Of a DNA stretch of 64,000 nt, positions 36,516 through 48,765 are shown in pieces (positions within the stretch are counted from its first letter, which is position 1; every line of letters begins with the position of its first letter). The stretch comes from Eledone cirrhosa. Lineage: Eukaryota > Mollusca > Cephalopoda > Octopoda > Eledonidae. The DNA lies in contig OZ024743.1 in the NCBI GenBank assembly GCA_964016885.1, positions 20,809,795 through 20,873,794 of the forward strand, written 5' to 3'. The translations under genes and the position numbers were made by a program. The notes below the pieces were generated by a model. It saw only the letters and a list, made by a program, of their open reading frames with translations. It ran no database searches and was not told the origin of the DNA.

Positions 36516-37760
36516 TTGAGTATTTGCACACACAAATATTTACCACTTTTTGAACATGTGTGTGTAAGATGACTATGAATAATGAAGCTACATTAGACAA
36601 GATTTACAGTTATCATGTACACCATATTGTTTCACTAAGGTTTACTTCTTCGATAATTAGTTGCTCTGAACCAGTGTCTCTACATTAAAACATGTTGCTT
36701 ATGTGCTTATGTGATTTTACTTAAATTGACAATTACACAAAACCTGGAAAACCTACACATAGTCACAAGTCCAAATATGCATTTGAGAGTGAAAGAAGAA
36801 AATTCAGGGAGGGCAGTTTAAATTTTCTCAATGCAATCTTAAATATCTTGGACTTTTTAAGCTACTTCTTTGTTTTCAATTTAAAGATTACTGTTCTTCT
36901 ACCAACAATCTTATGTTTCTTGATGATAGATGTTATCTTCACTTTGTTGATGTATTATCATACGTCTGTAATTTTCTTTCCTCCCTTTTTTTTCCTCCAT
37001 TTTCTCCCTTTCTATTTCCGATGTATTGAGAGACCCCACTGTTTAATTCATTTTGTTTATTCTTTAAAAAACATCAGTGGTTAACTGATTCTCACGAATT
37101 ACCAGTTCTGTTCACAAAGATACTCCATTATCTGTAATTTTTTCTTCTTTCTTCTTTCTCTAGAAACAGATTGTGCATGAAGAGAAGCTATTTCAGTTGC
37201 TCTGTCATTCTCTATCCAACTCTTTGTTATATTCCCACATTCTAGTTTCTTTTATTTTATTTTTAAAATACCTAATATGCTTAGTATATTTTCATCTTTG
37301 CTCTAAAATTTGTCTTTTCTCCTTCTTGTCTTCAACTTTTGACTTATTCTCACCAGCTACCTGGTATGTTGGCTCTTCTGTTATTTCAAAATGGCTTTAT
37401 CTTTCTATTATGAAGTTTACTCTTCATATTGTTGTACCATACACTAGTTCTTTCTATGGCCCTCTTCACATCAAGAACTATTTGTTTGATAAGAATCAAT
37501 ATACTGATCTTTTCAACTATCTTCCTCTATATATCAAAGTATGAAATTGACTTTTTATCAATTCTTTTAATCCTTATGTAGTTCACTCATTGAAGAATAT
37601 CATATTACAGTACACTTTTTTGCTACATTACATTTCATAAAAAAGCAACCAAAATTTCCAGTTTACATTTTTTCAGATTTTTGCAAAACGTTTTTCTCTT
37701 TCTGCCATATTTTTATATATTTAGCAATATTAGTAAAGCATCACACAAAATGCATTATGG
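36516..37760. other. Intron sequence, no feature recognised
   Basis: T-rich stretches (36950-37520) give open frames with hydrophobic, low-complexity translations. No splice-bounded exon is evident. Confidence 0.45.
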
Positions 37761-38215
37761 TACTTAGTTATGGCTTTCTAGTTCAAACCATACGAAGCTC
37801 AATTTTACATGTCATTCTTCTGGTTTCAATAAAATAAAGACCCAGTTAAATACTAGGGTCAATATAATTGACTGTCATCTTCCCCAAAATTGCTGGGCTT
37901 GTGCCATTATTATTCTCCCAATAGTAATGTATTAGTATGCTGGCCTTGTGATATTTATTTTGGTTCTTTATGTTCTGAATTCAAATCTCTCTGAGGTCAA
38001 CTTTGCCTTTCATTTTTTCAGTCTTGATAAAATAAAATACCAAGAGTGTGGTATTTAGTTATGTCCCTTCACATTTTGTCTTCAAATGCCACAACAGTCA
38101 ATTTTATTTTTAATTGTTTGTGAGTCAACGAAATATACATGAATCTAGTATTTAGATTGATTAAATTCATGAGACTATTCCTAACATATTTCAAGCCTTG
38201 TGCCAAAATTAGAAA
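37761..38215 (+). mobile_element. Two old SINE-A long-variant copies (plus)
   Basis: First (to about 37905): 'gtttcaataaaataaagacc', 'actagggtcaatataattga' and 'ctgggcttgtgcc'. Second (about 37925-38215): 'gttctgaattcaaatctctc', 'gaggtcaactttgcctttca', 'gataaaataaaataccaaga' and 'gccttgtgccaaaattagaa'. These include the 'ggtcaatataattgact' block that the short copies lack. Confidence 0.6.
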
Positions 38216-39103
38216 ACATTATTACCATTATTGTTGTTAACTATTTTAGAAAGTCTAAAAGAATGTTCTAATATGTATGCATAGACTTAGGGGCACTCTG
38301 ATGGCTCTATAAACCTGTGTTTAATTCCTTGTATGCATAATTGTGAACTTAATAATAGTATGAACTCTTTTTGCCAGAAATAAGTACTTCTAATGGTAAT
38401 GTTCCAATTTATTAACATTTAATAGCACAAACACTAAAAGTGATTGATTGGGTTAACACTTTAAACCTTTTAATATCAATCTGCCTAAAACTTCCCCTGT
38501 CTCTATCACATAAAGTTGCTCCTTTTAAAATGCTCATATTTAAACAAAAACTGTCTGTCAGTTTTTGTTATCTCAGAATATTTTGTTGGTTAGTTCTAAA
38601 CACCAGCTTAATTAAATTTACTGAATTCATCCAATTTTTTTTTCTTTTTTAAAATTAATTTTAAAGCATAGGCAATATGCACCAGAGATATGGTAATGAA
38701 AGTGTTAAAACAACCTGCTGATACTGATTAACAACATTTAAACAAAAACATAAGATGCTTTACACACAATATGCTGATCAATACCTAGCATTGTTTTATG
38801 TCCTCCTCCAACAACATATCTGATACTGCAAAAATTGTATTAAAAATACTGTTCTCATGTCCTGCTCAGCATGTCTACTGCAGTCACTTTCTTCTGTTAT
38901 CGTAATCAGTATTAATAAGGCTAACATATTTTGGATTTCATAGACTATACTTTAGTTACACTATAATAGATTGTCCAGAAATAATTGTTCCTCCCATCAT
39001 TCAGTGTTTAGTAGGAGTTTTTGTTCACTTCTATTGTGGGATATAATTTATTTTATGTTAGAAAAAAATTATCAAATAAGTCCACATGCAATAGAAAGGA
39101 ATA
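38216..39103. other. Intron sequence, no feature recognised
   Basis: AT-rich, nothing supported. Confidence 0.45.
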
Positions 39104-39310
39104 TCATCATCATTCTCAACATCATCATGGTCATACATTAATTTTCTTTCCTGGATGTGTCAATAGGGCCCAGGCTTTTATCCAGAGTTACTGCTCACCT
39201 TGATGCACAGAGGACTACATTTCACTTGTATGTTCCATTTTTTGTCATTGTTTCTGCAACTGGAAACTCTTCCCAACACCAACCACTTAACAGAGAGTAC
39301 TGTAGATTGA
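39104..39310 (-). mobile_element. Decayed LINE 3' tail (minus)
   Basis: 'atcatcatcattctcaacat', 'tgtttctgcaactggaaact' and 'cttcccaacaccaaccactt' keep the order of the GAT-tailed LINE end. Strongly decayed. Confidence 0.45.
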
Positions 39311-39855
39311 GATTCCACCTAGAATAAAATCATTTTCACTATAATTGAAGTGATTATTAATTAAAACATATTTTAAATGTTTATTACAGCAAAATCTATT
39401 TTTGTAATTTTTATTTTGGGAAAAGTGACCACATATCAATATGAATTATTTTACTGACATAAATTACTTATTTATCAAAGTTGCTTCAAACTTTGTGAGT
39501 AAGAAACTGGGAACCTATTATTATATTCTTCATGTGAAAAATTATCAGTCTGCCTATATAATTTCTAGTAAAATTCATTTTATTTTGTTTGATTTTTACA
39601 TTAATGAAGTCTGTTACATATTGATATTAAAAATATTTAATATTTTTTCATCTTTCTCATTAAAGTAGTAACATTAATTCAACATGTGTTTCACATATGA
39701 AAGTTATATGAATCATGTTAAATACAAATTGTAAAATCTAAGTTTTTGAAACAATTTCCTCATATAGCTATTGTTGGTTTTTGATAGACTTATACTTATT
39801 TTAAACCATAAAGTTTAACCAGCACATTTGAATTTGGTTTTTTAAATTTCCCCAG
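39311..39855. other. Intron sequence before exon C
   Basis: AT-rich. The 3' splice site of the 6.1-kb intron is 'ttaaatttccccag' at 39842-39855. Confidence 0.6.
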
Positions 39856-40036
39856 ATATGTATATGAAAAATTATTTTTGGCTATGAATTGGCTGCAAAT
39901 TGGGGCTATTGCTGAAGTTGGCAAGGAATTTACTGAGTACCACCGTCTTCTAAAAAATCATCTTCATTCTCGAGGCGTGTATATGATTGCACGAAATAAA
40001 ATGATGAATAACAGAGATCCTCTTGATTTGTCAAAG
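39856..40036 (+). CDS. Exon C: GABA-B-like ligand-binding domain
   Basis: 181 bp: one base completes Arg with exon B, then 60 full codons, ending in phase 0 at 'tcaaag' before 'gtaag'. It encodes 'YVYEKLFLAMNWLQIGAIAE', 'VGKEFTEYHRLLKNHLHSRG' and 'VYMIARNKMM', and ends 'DPLDLSK'. In the family this is the hinge helix, the first strand of lobe 2 ('w.kia.i.e') and the following helix. The next exon, expected to encode an 'ARIII..F' strand, was not found downstream in the window. Confidence 0.87.
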
Positions 40037-40866
40037 GTAAGTTTCTTTACTTCATAAACTCATGTTTTGCATTCTTTCAAAGTAACTTTTCTGCTTTGCC
40101 TCATTATTACTGTTGCTTTATTTTTTGACTTTATGTTATTTAAGGCAATCCCCAATGAAAAATTTAGATTGATTATGTGAATACAGCAACAATAAAAAAA
40201 ATTACTACCAAAAACTAAGAATAAAATATTTTTTAGTTTTATTTAACACAGTATCTTGACTTTCGACTGCCTTTGATAGACAGCAGGGAGAAAAAAAATC
40301 AATGAAATAATTTATTCTAAACATTTATCATAATGTGTTGGTAAAAAGAAATGAACATTTTGTTCAAAGTTACGACAAAAAAGTAAAGAAAATTTGCAGA
40401 AAGAAATCTGGAAAGTGCTAGATAGTAAACTTGTATTGGTAAACCAGACAGATTACAATGGAGATTTGTTAATCAGGACTAGAAAAAGGATGATACATCT
40501 ATATTTTTTTAATCAATTCTGAAGTTCTTTTTAAAAAGACGTTTCTCTTTCAAGTGTAAATCATTATTCTGATTTGGTGATAAATATTTATAACTACAGC
40601 ATAGTTATAAAGCAGATTTCATATCTAATTTTTTTTTATTGTTATTGATCTGTAAGTTGTAAGTTTTCAATCTGACAAATTGAGATCCATTGAAGAAATC
40701 TTAGAAAAAATAAAGGAAAATTTTGCAGATTGTGTGATGAACCAAATTAAAATATCCTCAAAATGTTTCAAGTTTCTTGAAATAGAATAAAATATGCAGA
40801 TGATGATGATATGTGTATATATAACACAGTATCTTGACTTTCGATTGCCTTTGTGAACACACACAT

Positions 40867-40918
<52 letters not shown>

Positions 40919-41609
40919 TATCAATAGTGAAAATATAGTGGTAATCAGCTCAACTATTTTTTTTTTATATTATCATTTATATAGCTTAGATGAAGGAAAT
41001 TTATGTCTAGGTGTCTCTTTTGATGCTAACCATACAACCATAAAGCAAGAATTGCATCAAACTTTTATTAGAAAAGACTAAAACAAATTATATAATATAC
41101 TATATTTTCTGAACTTTGAGTCTCATTGTTTTCTTAATGCTGACTTTAACTTTAGATTGATTTCTTTATTGCAGTTACATAAGTTTATTTCTTGATTTGA
41201 TTACAAGCATTTCTTGATCAGTTCTTTATCTGATTATGAACCACTGCTTATAAACATTTATTTAAATGACTCACGATATCCAATCTCTTTATATGTTTAT
41301 TCTTCTACAGAAAAAAGTCTTGCAAACAACTTAATATTGCATGCATATGCCAAAACATGAAATATTCAACTACATTTCATTGTTCTTATCTGCTGCATTA
41401 CTAATTATATTAAGGTTTACACCTGTTTCTTCAGGAAATATAGCAAATGTAATTCCCTATTTTCTCTGACTTAAAAAACCTTACAAACAAGATTATAAAA
41501 GAATATTAATAACATTTTCCTGTTTATTTTTCCAATGTATAAGATTAGGATTATGTTGATAATATTTTTAACGTTTTATCTAATTCGTAGTCGTAGAAAT
41601 GATATTGTG
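40037..41609. other. Intron or flank, no feature recognised
   Basis: AT-rich. A 30-base word beginning 'aacacagtatcttgactttc' occurs at 40246 and again at 40822. A CA run followed by a TA run lies at 40857-40915. No exon recognised. Confidence 0.45.
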
Positions 41610-41752
41610 TATGGCATTATTATTCTATCTTGCTGAGGCCAGCCTTACTCCCTCCACCATCCTTACGAATATATAGTACCAGCAATGCACTGGTGTAAAC
41701 CTGACTCACTTTCCATTCAAATTGTTGGCATTGTGCCAAATGTAGAAATAAT
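41610..41752 (+). mobile_element. Old SINE-A long-variant remnant (plus)
   Basis: 'ctccctccaccatccttacg', 'tagtaccagcaatgcactgg' and 'gcattgtgccaaatgtagaa' follow the SINE-A 3' half. Confidence 0.55.
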
Positions 41753-41934
41753 TATATTTGTATAAAATATCCAGTAGAAATGAAAACTGCACAATATACA
41801 TGGTAGTAAAGAAACAAAAAAAGAGAAAGGAAAATAAGAGAAAGTGTAAGAAAAAAGGAATTAAGCAACAAAATAAAAGGAGAAGGGGAGGGAATGCACC
41901 ACACGAATAAAAGGGCAAAAGTAATCCCATGGAA

Positions 41935-42640
41935 AATAACCAGTGACGCCCACTACATCAGCCACTCCACCTCATATGACTCCTTCTTCAGGTGGGCTGA
42001 TGTCGTTCTGATTTTACTAAGGAAATTAGCAGTGCGGTGACCAAGAACAACTGAGGTCTCAACATTGACCAGTAGAAAAATGAAGGAGTTGATCAAGCCC
42101 CATTATTTATATTCCTCTCAGAGGATTGGCAGTACCAGTAGAGGGTCGGACGCCATGCTTTGACGCATAGAGTTACGGTCCTTGCCATTCTGAGTTCAAA
42201 TCCCGCCGAGGTTAACTTTGCCTTTCATCCTTTCGGGGTCGATAAAATAAAGTACCAGTAATACACTGGGTTAATTGCTGGCCTTGTGCCAAAAGTAGAA
42301 ACAATTATTTATATTCCTCTCCTCTGCACTGCAGTTGGAAGGGTCCTCATTGATGTGGATGGTACCAAATTGAACCACATGCCATATTTGATGTTGTCTC
42401 AGTTATGTTGCACATCTATATACTAGGGGACAGCAAGGCATTCATTGGTCCAATCAGCCAGAGCTGATTCCATTTTCTGGGACACGTCAGATACTGCCAT
42501 CTTGCTGTGGACATTAATGAGAATGCCGCTGGAGGAGATTAAGGAGAGTGGATGTCAGAAGAGGATCGGAGGCTGAGGACACCAAAAAGCAACTGCCAAT
42601 GTTATTTAAACTAACATAATTTAGAGATGAAATACCATTG
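41935..42640. other. Unassigned moderate-GC sequence split by a SINE
   Basis: Apart from the SINE at 42120-42303, this block is richer in GC than its flanks ('ccactccacctcatatgact', 'gccgctggaggagattaagg'). I find no open frame or family motif. It could be an old repeat or untranslated sequence. Confidence 0.4.
42120..42303 (+). mobile_element. SINE-A, complete
   Basis: Head 'ggattggcagtaccagtaga', box B 'gagttcaaatcccgccgagg', body 'cggggtcgataaaataaagt' and tail 'agaaacaatt'. A perfect 18-bp target duplication (42102-42119 and 42304-42321, attatttatattcctctc) sets the ends. Confidence 0.88.
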
Positions 42641-42719
42641 TAAATAAAACATCAGACGACTGGCTCTGATGTTATGTATTCATATCTTGATGCATACATT
42701 TAACTGTCTTTACTCATAA

Positions 42720-42990
42720 CATGCAGATGGTTGATTTGGCAGAGTTGGTAAAGCATTTGATATTTGTTCAGGTCTCTGTGCTCTGGGTTCAAATACTGTT
42801 AAGATACACTTTGCTTTTCCTCCTTTTGGTATTGTTGAAGAAAGTATCTGCCTCCGTCTGGTGTAGGACTTTCTCTTTCCAGCTGTCACATTCTGGATGT
42901 ACTACTGGATCAATGGAAGTTGGGTGAAGAGTGTGTCTGTGTCTGTTCATGACTGAATGTGCACCTAAAACATTTAGTAGTAGACTCATG
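42720..42990 (+). mobile_element. SINE-C (third family), with tRNA-like head
   Basis: Head 'tttggcagagttggtaaagc' (box A) and 'gctctgggttcaaatac' (box B), then a 3' part shared with 27430-27665 ('tccagctgtcacattctgga', 'actggatcaatggaagttgg', 'ctgttcatgactgaatgtgc'). The 3' half has no similarity to SINE-A or SINE-B that I can see. Confidence 0.65.
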
Positions 42991-43087
42991 ATATATAATT
43001 TTTATAATTATTAGTGGTAAGATTTACTTCTTATTTTGTTAATGTTACAGAAACTGATTTAATGAAAGGATTAACACTGCTTTAATG

Positions 43088-43270
43088 TTCGGTGAATTGG
43101 CAGTATCGGTAGAGGGTTGGACGCCATGCTTTCTAGCATAGTTACGTCCCTTTACAGTCTGAGTTCAAATCCCGCCGAGGTTAACTTTGCCTTTCATCCT
43201 TATGGGGTCGATAAAATAAAGTACCAGTAATGTACTGGGTAATTTGCTGGCCTTGTGCCTAAAGTAGAAA
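43088..43270 (+). mobile_element. SINE-A, complete, first of a pair
   Basis: From 'ggtgaattggcagtatcggt' to 'tgcctaaagtagaaa'. Box B is 'gagttcaaatcccgccgagg'. Its tail became the target for the next SINE. Confidence 0.85.
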
Positions 43271-43285
43271 CAATTATTTGCTATA

Positions 43286-43470
43286 GGGCGGTGGATTGGC
43301 AGTATCGCTAGAGAGTCGGACACCATGCTTTGAAGCATAGAGTTACGTCCCTTTATGATCTGAGTTCAAATCCCGCCGAGGTTAACTTTGCCTTTCATCC
43401 TTACGGGGTCGATAAAATAAAGTACCAGTAATGTACTGGGTAATTGCTGGCCTTGTGCCTAAAATAGAAA
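43286..43470 (+). mobile_element. SINE-A, complete, second of a pair
   Basis: Inserted directly behind the previous copy, with a 15-bp duplication (43271-43285 and 43471-43485, caattatttgctata) that includes the tail end of the first SINE. So this one arrived later. Confidence 0.86.
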
Positions 43471-43485
43471 CAATTATTTGCTATA

Positions 43486-44944
43486 CTGTTTCTGCATTTT
43501 TATTGTTATATCTTTTCTTATGTAACAAATTGATTAAAATTAAGTTGACCTTAAAAAGAATTGTTTCAGTAAATTAAATCAAATATATTTTATTTTATTC
43601 ATGAGTAAGAAACAATTGACATTCTATGAAAAACCGAACTCCATCCATGATTTGCTGATATCTTTAACTTCTATCTCTAAATTGACATTTACCATGAATT
43701 CTGTGTGTAGTTTCTATTGTATCGTGACTAACAATAAAAAATGAAAAGATCTAAAAGTAAAATAACCATAAAAAAAGAACAGGCAAATAATTATCAATAG
43801 CTTTTTAAAAAAATATGCATGCATAGCTTGTGTTCTAGATAAACCTAAAATAATGACTTTAAAGAACAAAATCAAAAAAAGTTCAAGTTGCAGAAATCTA
43901 ATAGTGAATTCTGATAATTACAATATGAGAAAACTACTATAATCCAAGATTTAAAGAAAATTAAATAACTCTGAGGAAAATTCCAATATTCAGACAAACT
44001 GGATGAAAAATAATTATCTGAAATATAATGTAAGGCATTTCTGTCTCTTGTTCATAAAAATTTAGCTCTTGAAATTATATCTAATATTGCTTTGGGTATT
44101 GTAAGGTAATATTCTTACCTGCTTCTTTAATTTTGTTTAAATAACAAAGTTATATCAGAATTGAAATTTTAATATAATAAAATCGAATTACTGATAGATT
44201 ATATTAACATTTTTTTATAGTTTTTTTTTTTTGTTTGTTTGTTTAAAACAAGAAATTGTTCTTATTTGAATTATTTTTCAAGGCCATTTCTTTTTGCAAG
44301 TATAACATAAATGCTTAGGGATTATCAAAGCTTTGATAACACTAATCATATAAGAATAATGAAGAACTAAAATCATATCAATTCTAGATTTCGAGTCTTA
44401 AGAATATTTTTTTGGAATTGCCAGCTACATGAGATTCTTTAAAGTTCTGGAATATCTAAAACTGAATAAAATGTTGTTCAGTTTATTCAACTACAATAGA
44501 CAAAAAGCAATGAAGTGTGGATAACAGGAAAAACCAGAAGTTCACAGAAATACCACGATATGTAAATACAATACCTAAAGTCATCAGTGTTGGAATAATT
44601 CAACAGTTGCCAACATTTAAACATGACCATTCTGTCATGAAACACCTGAGTAGTGGAATTTGTCCAACTATAAAAATTTATTATAAATACTAGTGGTATC
44701 TCTGGAAATTCTTACTATTTATTAAAATAAATACTGGAAATTCTTTGAGAAAAATGACATATATATTTCCACAATAAAATCAATATTAAACCTAGGGATA
44801 CATCATCAGCAGAATTACATTCACTTTTTCATGCTGACATTCCTGACACCAACCATTTTAACCCTTTTAGTTGCTTTTTAAATCAGGCTAGTATATGGTG
44901 TACTAAAAACTGGGGTACACATGAATGCTTTATATTAACATATT
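43486..44944. other. No gene recognised
   Basis: AT-rich. Around 44805-44875, 'catcatcagcagaattacat', 'tttttcatgctgacattcct' and 'gacaccaaccatttta' suggest a very short, old LINE tail. Confidence 0.45.
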
Positions 44945-45085
44945 GCATTTAACATTCTGAGTTCAAATTTCACTGAGTTCAATTTTGCCTTTCACCATTC
45001 CGGGGTCGATAAAGTAGAATGTCTGTCAAATACTACACACACTCTCAACAATTACTGGCTTTGTTTCTAAAGTAGAAATCATTGC
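44945..45085 (+). mobile_element. Old SINE-A remnant (plus)
   Basis: 'ctgagttcaaatttcactga', 'ttgcctttcaccattccggg' and 'gtcgataaagtagaatg', then 'ctaaagtagaaatcatt'. SINE-A order, decayed. Confidence 0.6.
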
Positions 45086-46424
45086 AGTAACATATTGTAG
45101 TTCACATTTTTTAATTCAAATGTTAGCTAATTTTTCAGTTATTGGTATTTGATAGAACAAATGTACAATGAAAATAAAATTTAATTGATAGTTTATTTTA
45201 ACTAATTTTAACCAGTTTCTATTAACCCTTTTAACATCAAACAACTCTTCTTTTATGATACACAACTGCTCATTATAAAATGTTCATACTTATATTAAAA
45301 CCTTCCATCATAATTTCATTTAATAAATTTTGAAATAATGTTTCAAACATCAGTTTAGTTATGAAAACATTAGTTATCTCATTAAATTCTTCAAAATTTC
45401 AAAATTAATCGATACATATAGGCTGTGTATTTCATTAGAAATACAGTAACAAAAGGGTTAATGCTAAAAATGTTATGCCTTTAGCAAATTAAATTCTCAT
45501 ATTTGAAGTTTTCTCTTAATGTAGCATATCACATTTGAAACCATTGATGTATTACATAGATTTATGTGTTAATTTTAAATTCTATTCAACAACATTAACA
45601 CTTCTTTATGAATAATGGAAAGTATATAAAAACTATGTTTGTAATCATGGTGTAGTGATGACACCAATAACCAACAGAACCACTATAATAACAAACAAGC
45701 ATCTCTCTATCTCCATATTTTAGTCTGTCTCTCGCTTTCTGATCCCCTCTCACTCTCTTTCCCCCTCATTCTCTCTCCCCATGCCTCTCTTTCTCCTCCC
45801 TTCCCACTGTCTCTTCCATTCACTATCTCTCTCCATTTACTATTATCGTTGCCACCACTCATTTAATACTTGGTTTGATAATTAACACTTAATTTCACTT
45901 CCTGACACTTGGATTCTTTAGAACAGCTCATTATTCTGTTAGAAGCCAGGCCAATGCCCCCAGTCTGAAGGTAGCAAAATTTCTCAACATACTATTTCCA
46001 AACAGAGGATTCTAGTTGAAAAGGTTTTCCTAGATACACCACCACTCTAATAGTACAGGGGCATGTATATAATTACAAATTCTGAGGTACTCAGAGATTA
46101 TTGGCAAGGAAGTACCAGTGAACTTTGATGTTTTATTTTTCTCCACCACCAATCATCTTTCTCACAAACACATCCAATTTGCAAAAGAAAAAAAACTACA
46201 ACAAAGATATCCATTGGATAATTTTATTTGTTTCATCATAAATACCTGTAAATATGTCTGTCAAAGCCACCACCTCAAACCACACATCTTATTCCACTTT
46301 GTTATAAAATTTGTTCATCCTTTACATATAACCCATCATTGCTGTCCAAAGTTTGATTAAAAACTAATATATACACACAAGTAAAGTCAATCTCCTTACT
46401 GTTACCTCTCTCAGAGATCATCAT
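45086..46424. other. No gene recognised; CT-rich low complexity inside
   Basis: 45700-45845 is a C/T-rich low-complexity stretch; the rest is ordinary AT-rich sequence. Confidence 0.45.
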
Positions 46425-46560
46425 CATCACTGTTTAATGTCCATTTTCCATGCTTGGATTGGTTAGGCAGTTTATCATGTATTGAGGCTAGATTAGTCGG
46501 GTGGCCATATCTTGCTTCTAAATACTTCCCAAAATGCAGGATATTTATAACTGGAATGCC
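46425..46560 (-). mobile_element. Decayed LINE 3' tail (minus)
   Basis: 'catcatcatcactgtttaat', 'gtccattttccatgcttgga' and 'ggttaggcagtttatcatgt' resemble the LINE-A 3' end. Past about 46560 the match fades. Confidence 0.55.
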
Positions 46561-46688
46561 TTTGTATACAGGTCTGATGTTTGAGGATGAACTGAGTTAT
46601 ACATTCTCCAAATAGTCCAACCCAATAAGGTGACTGATTCTGATAATATTTTCTATTTCCCCCATTACTTTCAAAAATAGCTCTTTTT

Positions 46689-46905
<217 letters not shown>

Positions 46906-47689
46906 AGGAAAAACACAGGAGAGTGTGTTTTCATTTACAGGATTTTAATCACCAGTGTGAATAGAATAAAAGCTAAGAGAGGTGTAGGAGTAACATAATA
47001 ATTAAAATGAAAAACCTACCTCATAACTGAATCGCATATATATATATATAGACACACATATATAGGGCATTCAAAACCTGTTGGTTAGGCATTACAGGAC
47101 ACATGTACAAGCTCTGATTATGGAGAACAACTGTCCTTACAAAGAATACCTATAAAACTTGCAGTTTTTCTAAGGCATGCTATTAATACCATATATTAAA
47201 GCACACATATATATTTAATATATATTCCAATCTATGGATACACACACCATTCCATTCTGAATAATAGTTAACTCACACATCCAATATCCCAAAACTAATG
47301 GAAGCAGTCTCGCCACTATATTATGTTTGCTTTTTTCATCTCATTGATCAGAAATATAGTTTCTGGAAAAGCATAACTATGAGAACCTGCTCTTCTATAC
47401 TACACCAATGTTCTCTTACCCTTGAAATTTTCACAGAAATCAGTTCTACTGTCTTCTCCATCAGCGATATATTTCACCATATCTTATACAGAAATGTTGG
47501 TATGTTGCCTACCTATGATCTTAATTCCCCTCTCTCTTGGATTGATATTTTCCTAACTGACTGTTCTATTACAGTGTGCAAATAGAGTGCTCTTCAATGC
47601 ACATTTTATCAACTCTACTGTTCCTTGAATTAAGAATTCTCTCCTATGCTCTCTCCCCTGGCATTAATTCCCTGCTCACTGTTACGTTC
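46906..47689. other. No gene recognised; may hold start of LINE-E
   Basis: AT-rich sequence with a short TA run near 47035. From about 47300 the composition resembles the following LINE-E remnant but I cannot read motifs. Confidence 0.4.
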
Positions 47690-48765
47690 TATAAAGATGA
47701 TACTAAAATTTGCACCTCTTTAACCTGTCATGCATTCATATACAACCTAAACATCTTATGCTACGCTTGACCTACTTTCATCTTCAGAAGTCTTAAAAAA
47801 TACTTGCAATTAAGGAAAGAACAGCCGAGTTTCCTTTCACAACTCTAAAGCACAATCATTTCAAACATCAAGCAAACAATCTTACATTACTCTCAATGCA
47901 TTCATAAACTACACACCCATAAATAATCCTAATTATTGTAAATCCTAGGCCACACAGTATTTGATGATTTTACATTGTGACTTATGTATATAACATTGCT
48001 AAAAGTGCTTCTCAAAGCCTCCTCTTCAAAATTATAAATCATTTCACCCCTAATCAGTTGTTGACTCTTTTGGAGAAGATTCACTCACTCAATATAAATA
48101 ATTGTTTCTACTCTAGGCACAAGGCCAGAAAATACCCAGTGCATTACTGGTACTTTATTTTATCGACCCCATAAGGATGAAAGGCAAAGTCAACCTCGGC
48201 GGGATTTGAACTCAGACCATAAAGGGACGTAACTATGCTGGAAAGCATGGCGTCCGACCCTCTACCTATACTGCCAATCCACCACCCTCAATATAAATAA
48301 TAACCAACAAACATGCAGTTTAAATTCTAACACAGTACCACCTCCGCCCCAACATACCTAATGCAACTACCATTCTTCCTCTCATCATCCCTACTGAATC
48401 TTACCCATTAAAACTGCACTAAACACTTTCGCCAATGAAAGGGCCTCTATACTGCTCAACCTGTAGTATTACTAGAAAAATGTCTCTAAAACCATGCTCT
48501 GCAGTTATAAACATATGAAGGACACATTGGATAATGTAGTCTGGCAAAATGATTGGATAGTTTGGCTGGAATGCTTATATCATAGCTCTCCCTACACAGA
48601 GCCGGCCAGGAACTAAACAGCAACCTGAATTCATCTTTTCCTTACTGTATCTCACCTGCAAACTCACCACCAAACACTTTGAGAAAGCATTCTTTCCATT
48701 CAGAACTGTAGACCTCTAGAATTTTATTTCAGTTGTTAACTGCAAGCTTCAAACTAACTGAACCT
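47690..48765 (+). pseudogene. LINE-E remnant (plus), split by a SINE
   Basis: Plus-strand motifs in order but in shifting frames: 'YKDDTKI' at about 47691 (altered RT box, normally YADDTKI); at 47977-48100 'NIAKSASQSLLFKIINHFTP' followed by 'NQLLTL', which matches the post-RT region of Jockey/CR1-like LINEs; and at about 48680-48755 'HFEKAFFPFRTVDL', a stop, then 'NFISVVNC', which matches the usual C-terminus 'FFPRT..LWN'. Many stops and frameshifts. A SINE-A (48103-48286) sits inside it, so the LINE is older than that SINE. Confidence 0.62.
48103..48286 (-). mobile_element. SINE-A (minus), complete
   Basis: From 'tgtttctactctaggcacaa' to 'ctatactgccaatccaccac', box B 'tttgaactcaga'. A perfect 15-bp duplication (48088-48102 and 48287-48301, ctcaatataaataat) flanks it. 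It interrupts the LINE-E remnant. Confidence 0.87.

Larger units (their letters stand above)
18087..40036 (+). other. GABA-B-like receptor gene, internal part (3 exons)
   Basis: Spliced locus made of exons 18087-18248, 33598-33751 and 39856-40036. The 166 joined residues belong to the extracellular Venus-flytrap domain of a class C GPCR of the GABA-B type, a cell-surface receptor domain that closes on its ligand. Seen: a conserved cysteine in 'KDTQC' (exon A) and another in 'GPGCTDE' (exon B), placed like the disulphide pair of GABA-B1; then 'QKYPYFFRTVPHIN', a strong match in kind to GABA-B2 ('YPYFFRTVP'); then 'NWLQIGAIAE' and 'FTEYHRLL' in exon C. Exon phases agree (1, 2, 0), so no exon seems to be missing between A and C. 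Known for the family: in GABA-B1 a serine follows the second cysteine and contacts GABA; here it is threonine. The ligand is therefore open. The start, the rest of lobe 2 and the seven-helix domain are not in the sequence I could recognise. Confidence 0.85.

Noticed and set aside
36848..37544. Hydrophobic open frames that might be membrane exons
   Set aside because: The T-rich composition explains the hydrophobic translation; no acceptor or donor pair fits the receptor frame and no class C GPCR helix motif is visible.
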